From contig CADCTM010000045.1 of the NCBI GenBank assembly GCA_902805485.1, positions 9,700-17,796 of the forward strand: a stretch of 8,097 nt of DNA, in the 5' to 3' direction. A program made the position numbers and the translations under genes. Of this stretch, positions 1 through 7,260 are shown in pieces. How positions within the stretch are numbered: position 1 is the first letter of the stretch; every line of letters starts with the position of its first letter. Source of the DNA: an uncultured Coleofasciculus sp. GTDB lineage: Bacteria; Cyanobacteriota; Cyanobacteriia; Cyanobacteriales; Coleofasciculaceae. A model generated the notes under the pieces. The model was not told the origin of the DNA. It made no database searches and saw nothing but the letters and a program-made list of their open reading frames with translations.

Positions 1-434
1 AAACAACTAACTGACAAACTTCAGTCAGTGATTACCATCACCAATTAGTAAAAAGCCTGTCACATTGAATTGTTTTTGTAATCACTAGCTCAATCAACTC
101 TCGATCACTGAAGAAAGCTTAGAAATCGTTGATCGTATGTAAGTTAGTTGTTTCTTACGCTGAAATCGAATTAACTCTCTAGAAAATCACTAATACTAGG
201 ATTCCGCAACTTTTTTAAAATTGTGTGTTTTCACGACTAGCTCTGATTTCTAATTGTGGTTAGCTGAAATGAAATATATCCTACTTCGCGGCTAGCGAAG
301 AGTCTGAAGAGTCTTCAGAGGAACACAAGTCTGGTTGAACCAATATTTTTTAATTTTCCTCTAACCAACGAAAAATCTATTGAAATGATTAGCAATTGTG
401 GATCAGTATCAGTAAAATTAAAAAAAATCTGGGA
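1..434. other. AT-rich non-coding upstream region with short inverted repeats
   Basis: No reading frame of useful length is open here on either strand; stops are frequent in all frames. The region is more AT-rich than the genes. It contains AGTGATTAC at 27-35 with its exact complement GTAATCACT at 78-86, a 6-bp stem at 10-15/24-29 (ACTGAC/GTCAGT), and two tight hairpins at 284-319 listed separately. It ends in a T-rich run (345-357) before the first gene. It presumably carries the promoter and leader of the STAND-WD40 gene. I see no convincing -35/-10 pair: TTGTGG at 254-259 and TATATC at 275-280 are only 15 bp apart. Confidence 0.6.
284..319. repeat. Two adjacent perfect inverted repeats (tandem hairpins)
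   Basis: CTTCGC at 284-289 pairs perfectly with GCGAAG at 295-300 around a 5-nt loop. Two bases later, TCTGAAGA at 303-310 pairs with TCTTCAGA at 312-319 around a central G at 311; folded as RNA this second element would lose its innermost pairs to make a loop. The octamer GAAGAGTC is also directly repeated at 297-304 and 306-313, so the two elements share bases. No T-run follows directly, so it does not look like a standard intrinsic terminator. A palindromic operator, a leader RNA structure or a dispersed repeat are all possible. The structure is seen directly; the role is unknown. Confidence 0.5.
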
Positions 435-3400
435 ATGAGGGAGCAAGAGCAACGAGAAAAAATAGGAGCAGCGAATGAGCGATCGCTATTAACGCTATCG
501 AGAGCGATCACTCTGTCAGAAGGGCATTTTGCACTAATTTTAGTGCGTTGCAACTATGAAGTCTGCTCGTGGCAAATGTGGCAGCAGCTACAAGAACTTA
601 CAGCCTCACCCCTGAGTGAGCTAGTACTACAACAGTCCAATAAAAGTCTTTATTGCCCGATTATGGCTGCCCTTGCCGGGAAGCAGACATCCGCCTTGAT
701 TGTCTTTGGTTTAGAGTCAGTAGAAGCGATCGATCCCGTACTGATTTCCACAAACCAACTTCGAGACGAATTTCGGAAAAGCTTAAGCGTGCCATTAATA
801 TTGTGGATAACGGACGAAGTACTACAAAAGCTGACGCGCTTTGCCCCTGACTTCAAAAGTTGGGCAGCCACCTCAATCAAGTTTGAACTCAAGAGCGATG
901 AACTATTCGCTTTGTGGCATCAAACTGGAGACGCCCTCTTTGCCCATATTCTAGAAAGCGATTTGGGTGAGTTTTTACCCAACGAAGTTCTCAATTTAGC
1001 CCCCGGTTGTCGCCGACGGCAGGAACTAGAGTCAGCGCTACGGGACTTACAAGCGCGTGAAGTGATTTTAGAACCCGCAATTGTCTCTACTTGGCGATTT
1101 ATTCGCGGACGCGATGCCTTTAGCAACGATCAAATCGAGACCGCCCTGGAGCTATATTCACAAAGTCTAGACTACTGGCAGCAAGAACTCCGGGGCTGGG
1201 GAGATGAAGAAATCGGAAAATGGGGAGATGGGCAAAATTCACACACATCAGACTTCACTCCCTCACTTTTAGAACGGATTGGAGTGCTGCTCCATCACAT
1301 TAGTTTATGTTATTCTCACTCCTGCCAGTTGCGATCGCCACAGAGCCGTAGCAACTGGGAACAAGCCAAGAAATCACTCGAAAGCAGCCTAGAAGCCTTT
1401 ACCTCAGCAGGGCGCTCGGATTTGGTTGCTCAGTTAACAATTGCCTCTTGCGAGGTACTACAACACTTAGAAAGCTGGACAGATCTCGAGACATTGGCGC
1501 TACAGTCTTTGGCACAGCCACAAATCCAGAATAATCCACGGCAACACAGCCAAGTCTATGGCTTCCTAGCCGCTGTTGCTTTGGCTCATTCAGATTGGGC
1601 GGATGCGAAAACCTTAGCTGGGAAAGCTCTCTTGATCCTCGAATCACAGACTGAGGAGTCCTTGCCGATACTGGCGCGCCTTTCTTGGACTGGGTTACGC
1701 AGTCCCAAGAGTAGCTCAGACATCCCCGGAAATTCCACTTACGACCACTATCGGGGATTGTATCTACTGATTCAGACACGAGCGCAACGCCAACTCGGTG
1801 AGGCTGCCTCGGCGATCGCCTCTTCTTTGGAAGAAGCCATTGCCCTAAAAACGCCACTTAATACCTACAAGCGGCAGCCACAACTTTATATTGAGATTTT
1901 AGAAGAATTGCGATCGCTTTATCTTGAGCAGCACCAATATCTCCGCGCCTTTGAACTCAAGCAAGAGCAACAAAGTATCGAACAACAATATGGATTTTGT
2001 ACATTCATCGGTGCTGCTCCCTTACAACCGGCAAGGAGGCAGCGAGGAGAATACGGCAGCTCACCGCTTGCGATTGTTGCTGCTGGGCGTCTCCCTGATG
2101 TCAATCACCTGCTCGAACGCCTCGGCCGCAATGACCACAAACTAACAATAATTCACGGTTCATCCGGCGTCGGCAAGTCATCGTTGCTCAATGCAGGTTT
2201 AGTACCCGCCCTAGAAGCCCGAATAATTGGGGCAAGATTGCCGATGCCTATTGTGCAAAAAGTTTACAGGGATTGGGCAGGAGAATTAGAAAAACGTCTT
2301 ACAGCCGCCCTGCGCCTCAAAGGACAATTTTCTCCCTTATTCAAGCCAGAGTCCGCCTTGCCCGTCGCTGATTATGAAATAAAGGTGCAAAATATCTTGG
2401 AACAGTTGCGGCAAGCAGGCGATCACAATGTATTAACGATTCTGATTTTTGACCAGTTTGAAGAGTTCTTCTTTGCCTGTACCAACCTAGAGTCGCGGCG
2501 GCAGTTTTACAATTTTCTGGCGCAATGCCTGAATCTTCCCTTTATCAAAGTCATCTTGTCGCTGCGAGAAGACTATCTACATTACTTATTAGAGTTTGAG
2601 CGCTATGGCAATCTCAGTGCCATCAATAACGATATCCTGGCGCGACAATTGCGCTACCATTTGGGTGATCTTTCCAAGGCAAATGCCAAAAATGTAATCC
2701 GTACCTTAGGCGAAGTATCTCAGTTTCAGCTAGAAGAACCCTTAATTAAGGCACTAGTGCAAGATTTAGCCGCAAGTTCCGGCTATGTCCGTCTGATTGA
2801 GTTGCAAGTAGTAGGGTACGAGCTACAAGCCGAAAAAATTACAACCCTTAAACAATACCAAGCACTGGGTACAGACGCCTTAGCCGTACTAGTTGAGCGA
2901 TCGCTTTTAAGCGTCATCAGTGACTGTGGACAAGAAAATCAAGATCTAGTTTGGCAAGTCTTATTTTCCCTAACCGATGAAAAAGGCACTCGCCCACTGA
3001 GAACACTCTTCGAGTTGGTCAACACAGATACAGCGCAGGCCAGCCGTAAACAAGAGCCGAGAACAATCAACAAACTCTACCTAATTTTAAAAATATTAGT
3101 CGGTTCGGGTTTAGTGTTCCGAGTTCCAGAAGAGCCACAAGATCGGTATCAACTCATTCACGATTATCTAGTAGAACCAATTCGGCAAAACTATCTGCAA
3201 CTCACTTCATCCAGGATCATCGACACCCTAAAACGTAACGAAGAGAAGCTCTTACGGGTCAGCACGCAACGACTACAGGCGATCGCTCTTGGTGCAATGA
3301 TGACATTATTCGCAATTACCACAGGTATACTCGCTTTTCGTGCCGAAGTTGAAAGAAAATTAGCTGCCTCACTATCACTCAATGCACAACTGGGTGCCCT

Positions 3401-5570
3401 TAGTGCCTCCAGTGAAGCACTGTTTGCCTCCGATAAACACTTTGAAGCGCTGCTAGAAGGATTAAGAGCAGCAAGACGCCTGCATGACATAGAAACACTC
3501 CCTAATACTGGTTCGCCTGCTTTCGGGAACTTCTTCTTAAGTCCTCCTCTGGAGCCGGTACAACCCGATACTCGAATCCAGGTAAGCCTAGCTCTAGCCC
3601 AAGCCATGTACGCGGCGGCGGAACATAATCGTTTAGAAGGGCATAGTGATGTAATTTGGAACATCAGTTTTTCACCAGACGGTCAATTAATTGCCTCAGC
3701 CAGTCGCGATAAAACAGTAAGATTGTGGCGTCCAGATGGAACATACGTCACAATCCTCAAAGGTCATACCAACAGCGTCACAAGCGTAGCCTTTAGCCCT
3801 GATAGTCAGATGATTGCCTCCAGTAGCTGGGATGGTACAGTCAAGCTTTGGCGTCGTAATGGCACTCTGATCTCGACCCTCGCCGCCCATAGCGGTTACA
3901 TATACAGCGTCAGTTTTAGTCCCAATGGGCAGATGATTGCTGCTGCCGGTCGCGATGGTACGATCCGACTGTGGACAATTGCCGGGAAATTAATTCAAAC
4001 CTGGTCTGGTCACGAGGGCGGTGTGCAGTCGGTTAGCTTCAGTCCAACAGGAGATGCGATCGCTTCTGCGGGTGAAGATAAAACCATTAAACTGTGGACA
4101 CTGCAAGGCAATTTACAACAAACACTTGTTGGACATGGCGATAAAGTAAATGGTGTCACCTTCAGTCCCGATGGTCAGCTTATTGCCTCAGCCAGTAGCG
4201 ATCGCACAGTGAAGCTTTGGAATCTTTCTGGCACACTACTCAAAACCTTTTCAGATCATCACGCATCGGTCTTAGCTGTTGCTTTTAGCAGCGATGGTCA
4301 GCAACTAGCAAGTGCAAGTGCTGACAATACCGTATATCTTCTGGCACGGGATGGCACTTTATTAAAAACATTTAAAGGACACAGCGATAGTGTGACTTCT
4401 CTCTCGTTTAGTCCGACACCAAGAAATGCCTCATCATCGGGAGTGAACATTGCTTCCTCTAGCTTGGATAAGACGATTAAACTCTGGACTAGTCGCAACC
4501 CGTCGCGTCTGATTTTGCAGGGACATCAGAATACAGTTCAAGATGTCACATTTTCTCCCGATAATCAATTAATTGCCACAACAAGCCAGGATCGTACTCT
4601 GAAACTTTGGACTCGCCAAGGTCAGTTGCTTGCGACTTTAACCGGGCATCAGGGTAGCGTCAATTGTGTTAGCTTTAGCCCCGATAGTCAGATTATTGCC
4701 TCTGGTAGCCGGGATGGAACGGTAAAACTTTGGACTCGTCAGGGGACTTTGATTAAGACATTAACAGGGCATAGTGACTGGGTGCTAGGACTGAGTTTTA
4801 GCCCCAACGGAGAGCGATTTGCCTCTGCCAGTCGGGATGGAACAGTAAAGCTTTGGAGTCGCAGCGGGACTTTGATTAAGACTATTCAAGAGCCAGATGA
4901 ACACACACGAGGGCGATTGCAACTCTTAAGTGTTGCCTTGCTCAATTATTTACAGAAGACTGGGGCTAAGGGGCTAAAGCAAGCTGTGCGGGTCAATGCC
5001 GTTAGCTTTAGTCCCGATGGTCAACTGCTAGCAGTAGGTAGTGATGATAATACAGTAAAGCTCTGGACAGAGGACGGCACATTACTCAGAACTTTACACG
5101 GTCATAGTAATTGGGTTCTAGATGTCAGCTTTTCTCCTGACAGTAAGTTCCTTGCCTCTGCTAGCTATGACAATACTGTGAAACTTTGGAATCGGCAGGG
5201 CGAACTTGTGAGAACCTTAAAAGGACCGACAGATAGCGTGGCTCATGTTCGTTTTAGTCCCAGCGGGAAAATTCTGGCAACCACTAGTTGGGACAACCGG
5301 ATACAGCTCTGGCGGCTTGATGATACGTTGATTAAAACCTTAGAAGGGCATCAAAACCGCGTTACCAATATTAGCTGGAGCAATGACGGCAAGGCACTGG
5401 CATCTGCCAGTGAGGACAAAACAGTGATTGTCTGGAATTTAGATTTGGATGAGCTGTTGAGCCAGAGCTGCCACTGGCTGGGGGCTTATCTCCAAACTAA
5501 CCCGCAAGTGAGACATAGCGATCGCGCTCTTTGTGAGCCGCTTGAAATTCCCAAACCAAAGAAAAGCTAA
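435..5570 (+). CDS. Giant TPR-like / STAND NTPase / WD40-repeat protein (14 WD40 repeats)
   Basis: Residues are numbered from ATG 435 (1711 aa). Residues 1-200 form an N-terminal domain with PLILWITDEVL and APDFKSW motifs. Residues 215-522 are helical and TPR-like. Next is a STAND P-loop NTPase: Walker A GSSGVGKSS (575-583), Walker B ILIFDQFEE with D673, LREDYL near 710 and YQLIHDYL at 905-912. One hydrophobic helix lies at 947-968. Fourteen WD40 repeats span 1067-1676, enough for two seven-bladed propellers. The tail CHWLGAYLQTNP resembles the usual end of cyanobacterial STAND-WD40 proteins, from memory. By family, STAND proteins are ATP-dependent signalling switches in which the repeats sense a ligand; bacterial members include stress, death and anti-phage factors. 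The specific role here is unknown. A TTG at 396 would add 13 residues; neither start has a Shine-Dalgarno, and ATG is preferred because the conserved-looking NERSLLTLSRAI stretch begins soon after it. Confidence 0.92.
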   Translation: MREQEQREKIGAANERSLLTLSRAITLSEGHFALILVRCNYEVCSWQMWQQLQELTASPLSELVLQQSNKSLYCPIMAALAGKQTSALIVFGLESVEAIDPVLISTNQLRDEFRKSLSVPLILWITDEVLQKLTRFAPDFKSWAATSIKFELKSDELFALWHQTGDALFAHILESDLGEFLPNEVLNLAPGCRRRQELESALRDLQAREVILEPAIVSTWRFIRGRDAFSNDQIETALELYSQSLDYWQQELRGWGDEEIGKWGDGQNSHTSDFTPSLLERIGVLLHHISLCYSHSCQLRSPQSRSNWEQAKKSLESSLEAFTSAGRSDLVAQLTIASCEVLQHLESWTDLETLALQSLAQPQIQNNPRQHSQVYGFLAAVALAHSDWADAKTLAGKALLILESQTEESLPILARLSWTGLRSPKSSSDIPGNSTYDHYRGLYLLIQTRAQRQLGEAASAIASSLEEAIALKTPLNTYKRQPQLYIEILEELRSLYLEQHQYLRAFELKQEQQSIEQQYGFCTFIGAAPLQPARRQRGEYGSSPLAIVAAGRLPDVNHLLERLGRNDHKLTIIHGSSGVGKSSLLNAGLVPALEARIIGARLPMPIVQKVYRDWAGELEKRLTAALRLKGQFSPLFKPESALPVADYEIKVQNILEQLRQAGDHNVLTILIFDQFEEFFFACTNLESRRQFYNFLAQCLNLPFIKVILSLREDYLHYLLEFERYGNLSAINNDILARQLRYHLGDLSKANAKNVIRTLGEVSQFQLEEPLIKALVQDLAASSGYVRLIELQVVGYELQAEKITTLKQYQALGTDALAVLVERSLLSVISDCGQENQDLVWQVLFSLTDEKGTRPLRTLFELVNTDTAQASRKQEPRTINKLYLILKILVGSGLVFRVPEEPQDRYQLIHDYLVEPIRQNYLQLTSSRIIDTLKRNEEKLLRVSTQRLQAIALGAMMTLFAITTGILAFRAEVERKLAASLSLNAQLGALSASSEALFASDKHFEALLEGLRAARRLHDIETLPNTGSPAFGNFFLSPPLEPVQPDTRIQVSLALAQAMYAAAEHNRLEGHSDVIWNISFSPDGQLIASASRDKTVRLWRPDGTYVTILKGHTNSVTSVAFSPDSQMIASSSWDGTVKLWRRNGTLISTLAAHSGYIYSVSFSPNGQMIAAAGRDGTIRLWTIAGKLIQTWSGHEGGVQSVSFSPTGDAIASAGEDKTIKLWTLQGNLQQTLVGHGDKVNGVTFSPDGQLIASASSDRTVKLWNLSGTLLKTFSDHHASVLAVAFSSDGQQLASASADNTVYLLARDGTLLKTFKGHSDSVTSLSFSPTPRNASSSGVNIASSSLDKTIKLWTSRNPSRLILQGHQNTVQDVTFSPDNQLIATTSQDRTLKLWTRQGQLLATLTGHQGSVNCVSFSPDSQIIASGSRDGTVKLWTRQGTLIKTLTGHSDWVLGLSFSPNGERFASASRDGTVKLWSRSGTLIKTIQEPDEHTRGRLQLLSVALLNYLQKTGAKGLKQAVRVNAVSFSPDGQLLAVGSDDNTVKLWTEDGTLLRTLHGHSNWVLDVSFSPDSKFLASASYDNTVKLWNRQGELVRTLKGPTDSVAHVRFSPSGKILATTSWDNRIQLWRLDDTLIKTLEGHQNRVTNISWSNDGKALASASEDKTVIVWNLDLDELLSQSCHWLGAYLQTNPQVRHSDRALCEPLEIPKPKKS
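1683..1710. repeat. Inverted repeat inside the TPR-like coding region
   Basis: TCTTGGACTG at 1683-1692 is followed by a 7-nt loop and CAGTCCCAAGA at 1700-1710, which pairs with it apart from one bulged C. It encodes part of an SWTGLRSPKSSSD segment that reads as a low-complexity linker between helices of the TPR-like region. The near-perfect stem suggests either an mRNA hairpin or a small palindromic element inserted in frame. Whether other copies exist in the genome cannot be told from here. Confidence 0.4.
3633..5462 (+). repeat. Tandem 123-bp WD40 repeat array
   Basis: Fourteen units of 41 codons begin at 3633, 3756, 3879, 4002, 4125, 4248, 4371, 4515, 4638, 4761, 4971 (degenerate start), 5094, 5217 and 5340. 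The core is LxGHxxxVxxVSFSPDGQxIASxSxDxTVKLW. Unit 7 has seven extra codons (PTPRNASSSGVN area), and about 29 extra codons separate units 10 and 11. Unit 6 ends VYLLAR instead of KLW. Units 3, 6, 11 and 13 lack the GH pair (AAH, SDH, none, GP). Units 9 and 10 are the most alike at DNA level, sharing an exact 17-mer at 4743-4759 and 4866-4882. Confidence 0.9.
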
Positions 5571-5599
5571 GATTTAAATCTAAGCGCATCATTTAAATC
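5570..5599. repeat. Paired ATTTAAAT palindromes just after the stop codon
   Basis: AGATTTAAATCT at 5570-5581 is a perfect 12-bp palindrome overlapping the last base of the TAA stop of the STAND-WD40 gene. ATTTAAATC recurs as a direct repeat at 5591-5599, 19 bp downstream. A small stem CGGA/TCCG at 5603-5613 follows. None of this has the GC stem plus T-run of a strong intrinsic terminator, so I list the repeats without assigning a function. Paired palindromes two helical turns apart would suit a dimeric DNA-binding protein, but that is speculation. Confidence 0.35.
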
Positions 5600-5673
5600 A
5601 GGCGGATTTTCCGGATTAAAAGCCAGTTGGTCTGCAAACAGAAATCGGCTTAGACGCCACCTGGCATAGCCTG

Positions 5674-5682
5674 TGCTAGAGT
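5674..5682 (+). promoter_or_regulatory. Possible extended -10 promoter for the S41 protease gene
   Basis: TGCTAGAGT gives a TG-N-TAGAGT extended -10 box (four of six matches to TATAAT), 48 bp before the ATG at 5731. The upstream TTAGAC (5650-5655) is the nearest -35-like sequence, but its spacing of 21 bp is too long, so any activity would rest on the extended -10. The 160-bp gap after the STAND-WD40 gene makes an own promoter plausible. This is pattern matching only. Confidence 0.3.
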
Positions 5683-5730
5683 GAGCTTAACTCATGCTGC
5701 AGTAGTCTTCCTCCAGCTTATTGTGGGATT

Positions 5731-7026
5731 ATGGTAATTACAAAACGTGGTCTTGTTCTTGGGGCAACAGCATTAGTACTAACAACTGTTGCGGTTACAG
5801 GCGCGGGCCTTCATTTGTCCAAAAGTCAGGCATTTTTTAGCGACAGCCCTAAAGAACTCGTTGATGAAGTTTGGCAGATTATTGATCGCCAATATGTAGA
5901 CGGCACGTTTAATCAACAGGATTGGCGGGCAATTCGTAGCGACTATCTCAAGCGTACGTATACGAACCAGGAAGAAGCTTATACCGCAATCCGGGAAATG
6001 CTCAAAAAGTTGGGGGACCCTTACACCCGGTTCATGAACCCAGAAGAGTTCAAGAATATGCAAATTGATACTTCTGGGGAGTTAACGGGTGTCGGTATTC
6101 AACTCGCCCAAGATGAGAAAACGAAAAAACTGACGGTAATTGCCCCAATTGAGGATACTCCAGCGTTTAAGGCAGGTGTCTTGGCAAAAGATATCATCGT
6201 TAAGATTGATGGTAAGACGACCGAAGGCATGGATGTCAACGATGCCGTTAAACTGATTCGAGGTCAAGAAGGAACTCCCGTGACGCTGACGATTCAGCGT
6301 GCCCAAAAGCAAGTCGATTATAAGCTTACACGGGCGCGGATTGAAATTCATCCGGTACGCTTCAACGTTCAAAACACTCCTACGGAAAAGCTGGGCTACA
6401 TTCGCCTTAACCAATTCAGTGCTAACGCGGCTCAGGAAATGGGGAATGCGATTAAAGAGTTGGAGAAGCAGCAGGTTAATGGCTATGTCTTAGACTTGCG
6501 CTCTAATCCTGGGGGCTTACTTTATGCCAGTATTGAAATTGCTCGAATGTGGATCAATGATGGGGCAATTGTCTCGACGGTTGACCGCCAGGGTGAAACT
6601 GACCGTCAGCAAGCGAATAATCGTGCTCTTACCAATAAGCCTTTAGTTGTGCTGGTAGACGGCGGTTCTGCGAGTGCTAGTGAGATTTTATCAGGAGCGT
6701 TGCAAGACGACAAACGAGCTGTTCTGGTGGGAACGAAGACGTTTGGGAAAGGCTTGGTGCAGTCGGTACGGGGGCTAGGAGATGGTTCCGGTTTGGCTGT
6801 AACAATTGCTAAGTACCTCACACCAAGTGGTCGCTCTATTGATAAGCAGGGCATTGAACCCGATGTCGTGTTTGAGCTTTCAGACGCCCAACGCAAGGAT
6901 TTGCAGCAAGACCGGACGAAAGTGGGTACAACCGCAGATCCGCAATATGCTAAAGCGGTTGATGTCCTCAAGCAAAAGATTGCGGAGGCGAAACAAGGCA
7001 ATCGCGCTGCGACACCCGTCAAATAG
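5731..7026 (+). CDS. S41 carboxyl-terminal processing protease (CtpB/CtpC-like)
   Basis: The 431-residue product has the usual length and layout for a cyanobacterial Ctp protease. A hydrophobic N-terminus (about 8-27, with SQA at 32-34 as a possible cleavage site) targets it to the periplasm or thylakoid lumen. A helical cap (38-110), a PDZ domain (about 115-195) and the S41 serine protease core (about 220-385) follow. The active-site set is complete: D255 and R257 in LDLRSNPGG, S315 and E318 in GGSASASEI, K340 in TFGKG. Ser and Lys are 25 residues apart as in the family, and all five sit two positions after those I recall as essential in Synechocystis CtpA. Ctp enzymes trim protein C-termini; CtpA matures photosystem II D1. 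The SPKELVDEVWQIIDRQYVDGTFN stretch looks closer to CtpC or CtpB than to CtpA, so I give no symbol. The only SD-like sequence (GTGGGA) is 2 nt from the ATG, too close to be typical. Confidence 0.93.
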   Translation: MVITKRGLVLGATALVLTTVAVTGAGLHLSKSQAFFSDSPKELVDEVWQIIDRQYVDGTFNQQDWRAIRSDYLKRTYTNQEEAYTAIREMLKKLGDPYTRFMNPEEFKNMQIDTSGELTGVGIQLAQDEKTKKLTVIAPIEDTPAFKAGVLAKDIIVKIDGKTTEGMDVNDAVKLIRGQEGTPVTLTIQRAQKQVDYKLTRARIEIHPVRFNVQNTPTEKLGYIRLNQFSANAAQEMGNAIKELEKQQVNGYVLDLRSNPGGLLYASIEIARMWINDGAIVSTVDRQGETDRQQANNRALTNKPLVVLVDGGSASASEILSGALQDDKRAVLVGTKTFGKGLVQSVRGLGDGSGLAVTIAKYLTPSGRSIDKQGIEPDVVFELSDAQRKDLQQDRTKVGTTADPQYAKAVDVLKQKIAEAKQGNRAATPVK

Positions 7027-7258
7027 CCCTTGATGGCAGGGATTTTATAAGCTGAGGTTCGGGTCTGTATATTGCCTGGACATTCGGGTCAGGACTGGTG
7101 TAGGCATCTAGACTCTGGTCTTTATAAGGCAAGGATTGGGATTGACCTTAATAATATTCATGATTTTTTTCAACTCATCTGTGGCGTGATTGAATTTGGT
7201 ACTGCCGTTGTTGAATCACCCCAGCCGAGTTCGGGGCGTCTTCACTGAGGACTTGTCT
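7027..7258. other. Intergenic region between convergent genes
   Basis: This gap lies between the stop of the plus-strand protease gene and the stop of the minus-strand small gene. A short CCCT/AGGG stem follows the protease stop (7027-7030/7038-7041), then ATTTT, a weak terminator candidate. TTCGGGTC is directly repeated at 7058-7065 and 7083-7090. An AT-rich stretch with a T7 run occupies about 7149-7169. The more structured part at 7219-7260 is listed separately. I see no RNA gene or open frame of note. Confidence 0.5.
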
Positions 7259-7260
7259 TT
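7219..7260 (+). terminator. Candidate terminator of the S41 protease transcript
   Basis: Two stems lie back to back: CCCC (7219-7222) with GGGG (7233-7236), or internally CCG/CGG, and GTCTTC (7238-7243) with GAGGAC (7247-7252) around a 3-nt loop with one G-T wobble. The second is followed on the plus strand by TTGTCTTT (7253-7260). That reads as a weak intrinsic terminator for plus-strand transcription, placed directly against the 3' end of the convergent small gene. No T-run follows on the minus strand. Confidence 0.3.

Larger units (their letters stand above)
479..5525. repeat. HIP1 octamers (GCGATCGC), nine copies
   Basis: Exact copies of the highly iterated palindrome GCGATCGC lie at 479-486, 1331-1338, 1812-1819, 1910-1917, 2897-2904, 3279-3286, 4056-4063, 4198-4205 and 5518-5525, all inside the STAND-WD40 gene. 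An 8-mer is expected about once per 65 kb in random sequence. HIP1 is known to be strongly enriched in many cyanobacterial genomes, which is the best taxonomic clue here. I found no exact copy from 5571 to 8097, only near matches such as those at 7507, 7524 and 7881. Confidence 0.9.

Noticed and set aside
1..395. CRISPR array, tRNA or riboswitch in the upstream region
   Set aside because: No regularly spaced repeats, cloverleaf or recognisable aptamer core was seen; only isolated short inverted repeats.
396..434. TTG at 396 as the start of the STAND-WD40 protein
   Set aside because: It would add 13 residues of unremarkable Lys-rich sequence with no Shine-Dalgarno; ATG 435 is the simpler choice, though not proven.
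475..492. ATG at 475 with an excellent Shine-Dalgarno (AGGAG at 464-468)
   Set aside because: It is out of frame with the STAND gene and reaches a stop after five codons; most likely chance. It does not define the gene start.
1399..1857. Long antisense reading frames within the STAND and protease genes (for example 1399-1857, 3191-3664 and 6606-7022 on the minus strand)
   Set aside because: They lie wholly inside strongly supported genes, and their translations are rich in Ser/Arg/Pro with no recognisable domain, as expected of shadow frames.
435..7026. STAND protein and S41 protease as a two-gene defence system
   Set aside because: The protease looks like an ordinary exported Ctp enzyme with a possible promoter of its own across a 160-bp gap; adjacency alone is not enough.
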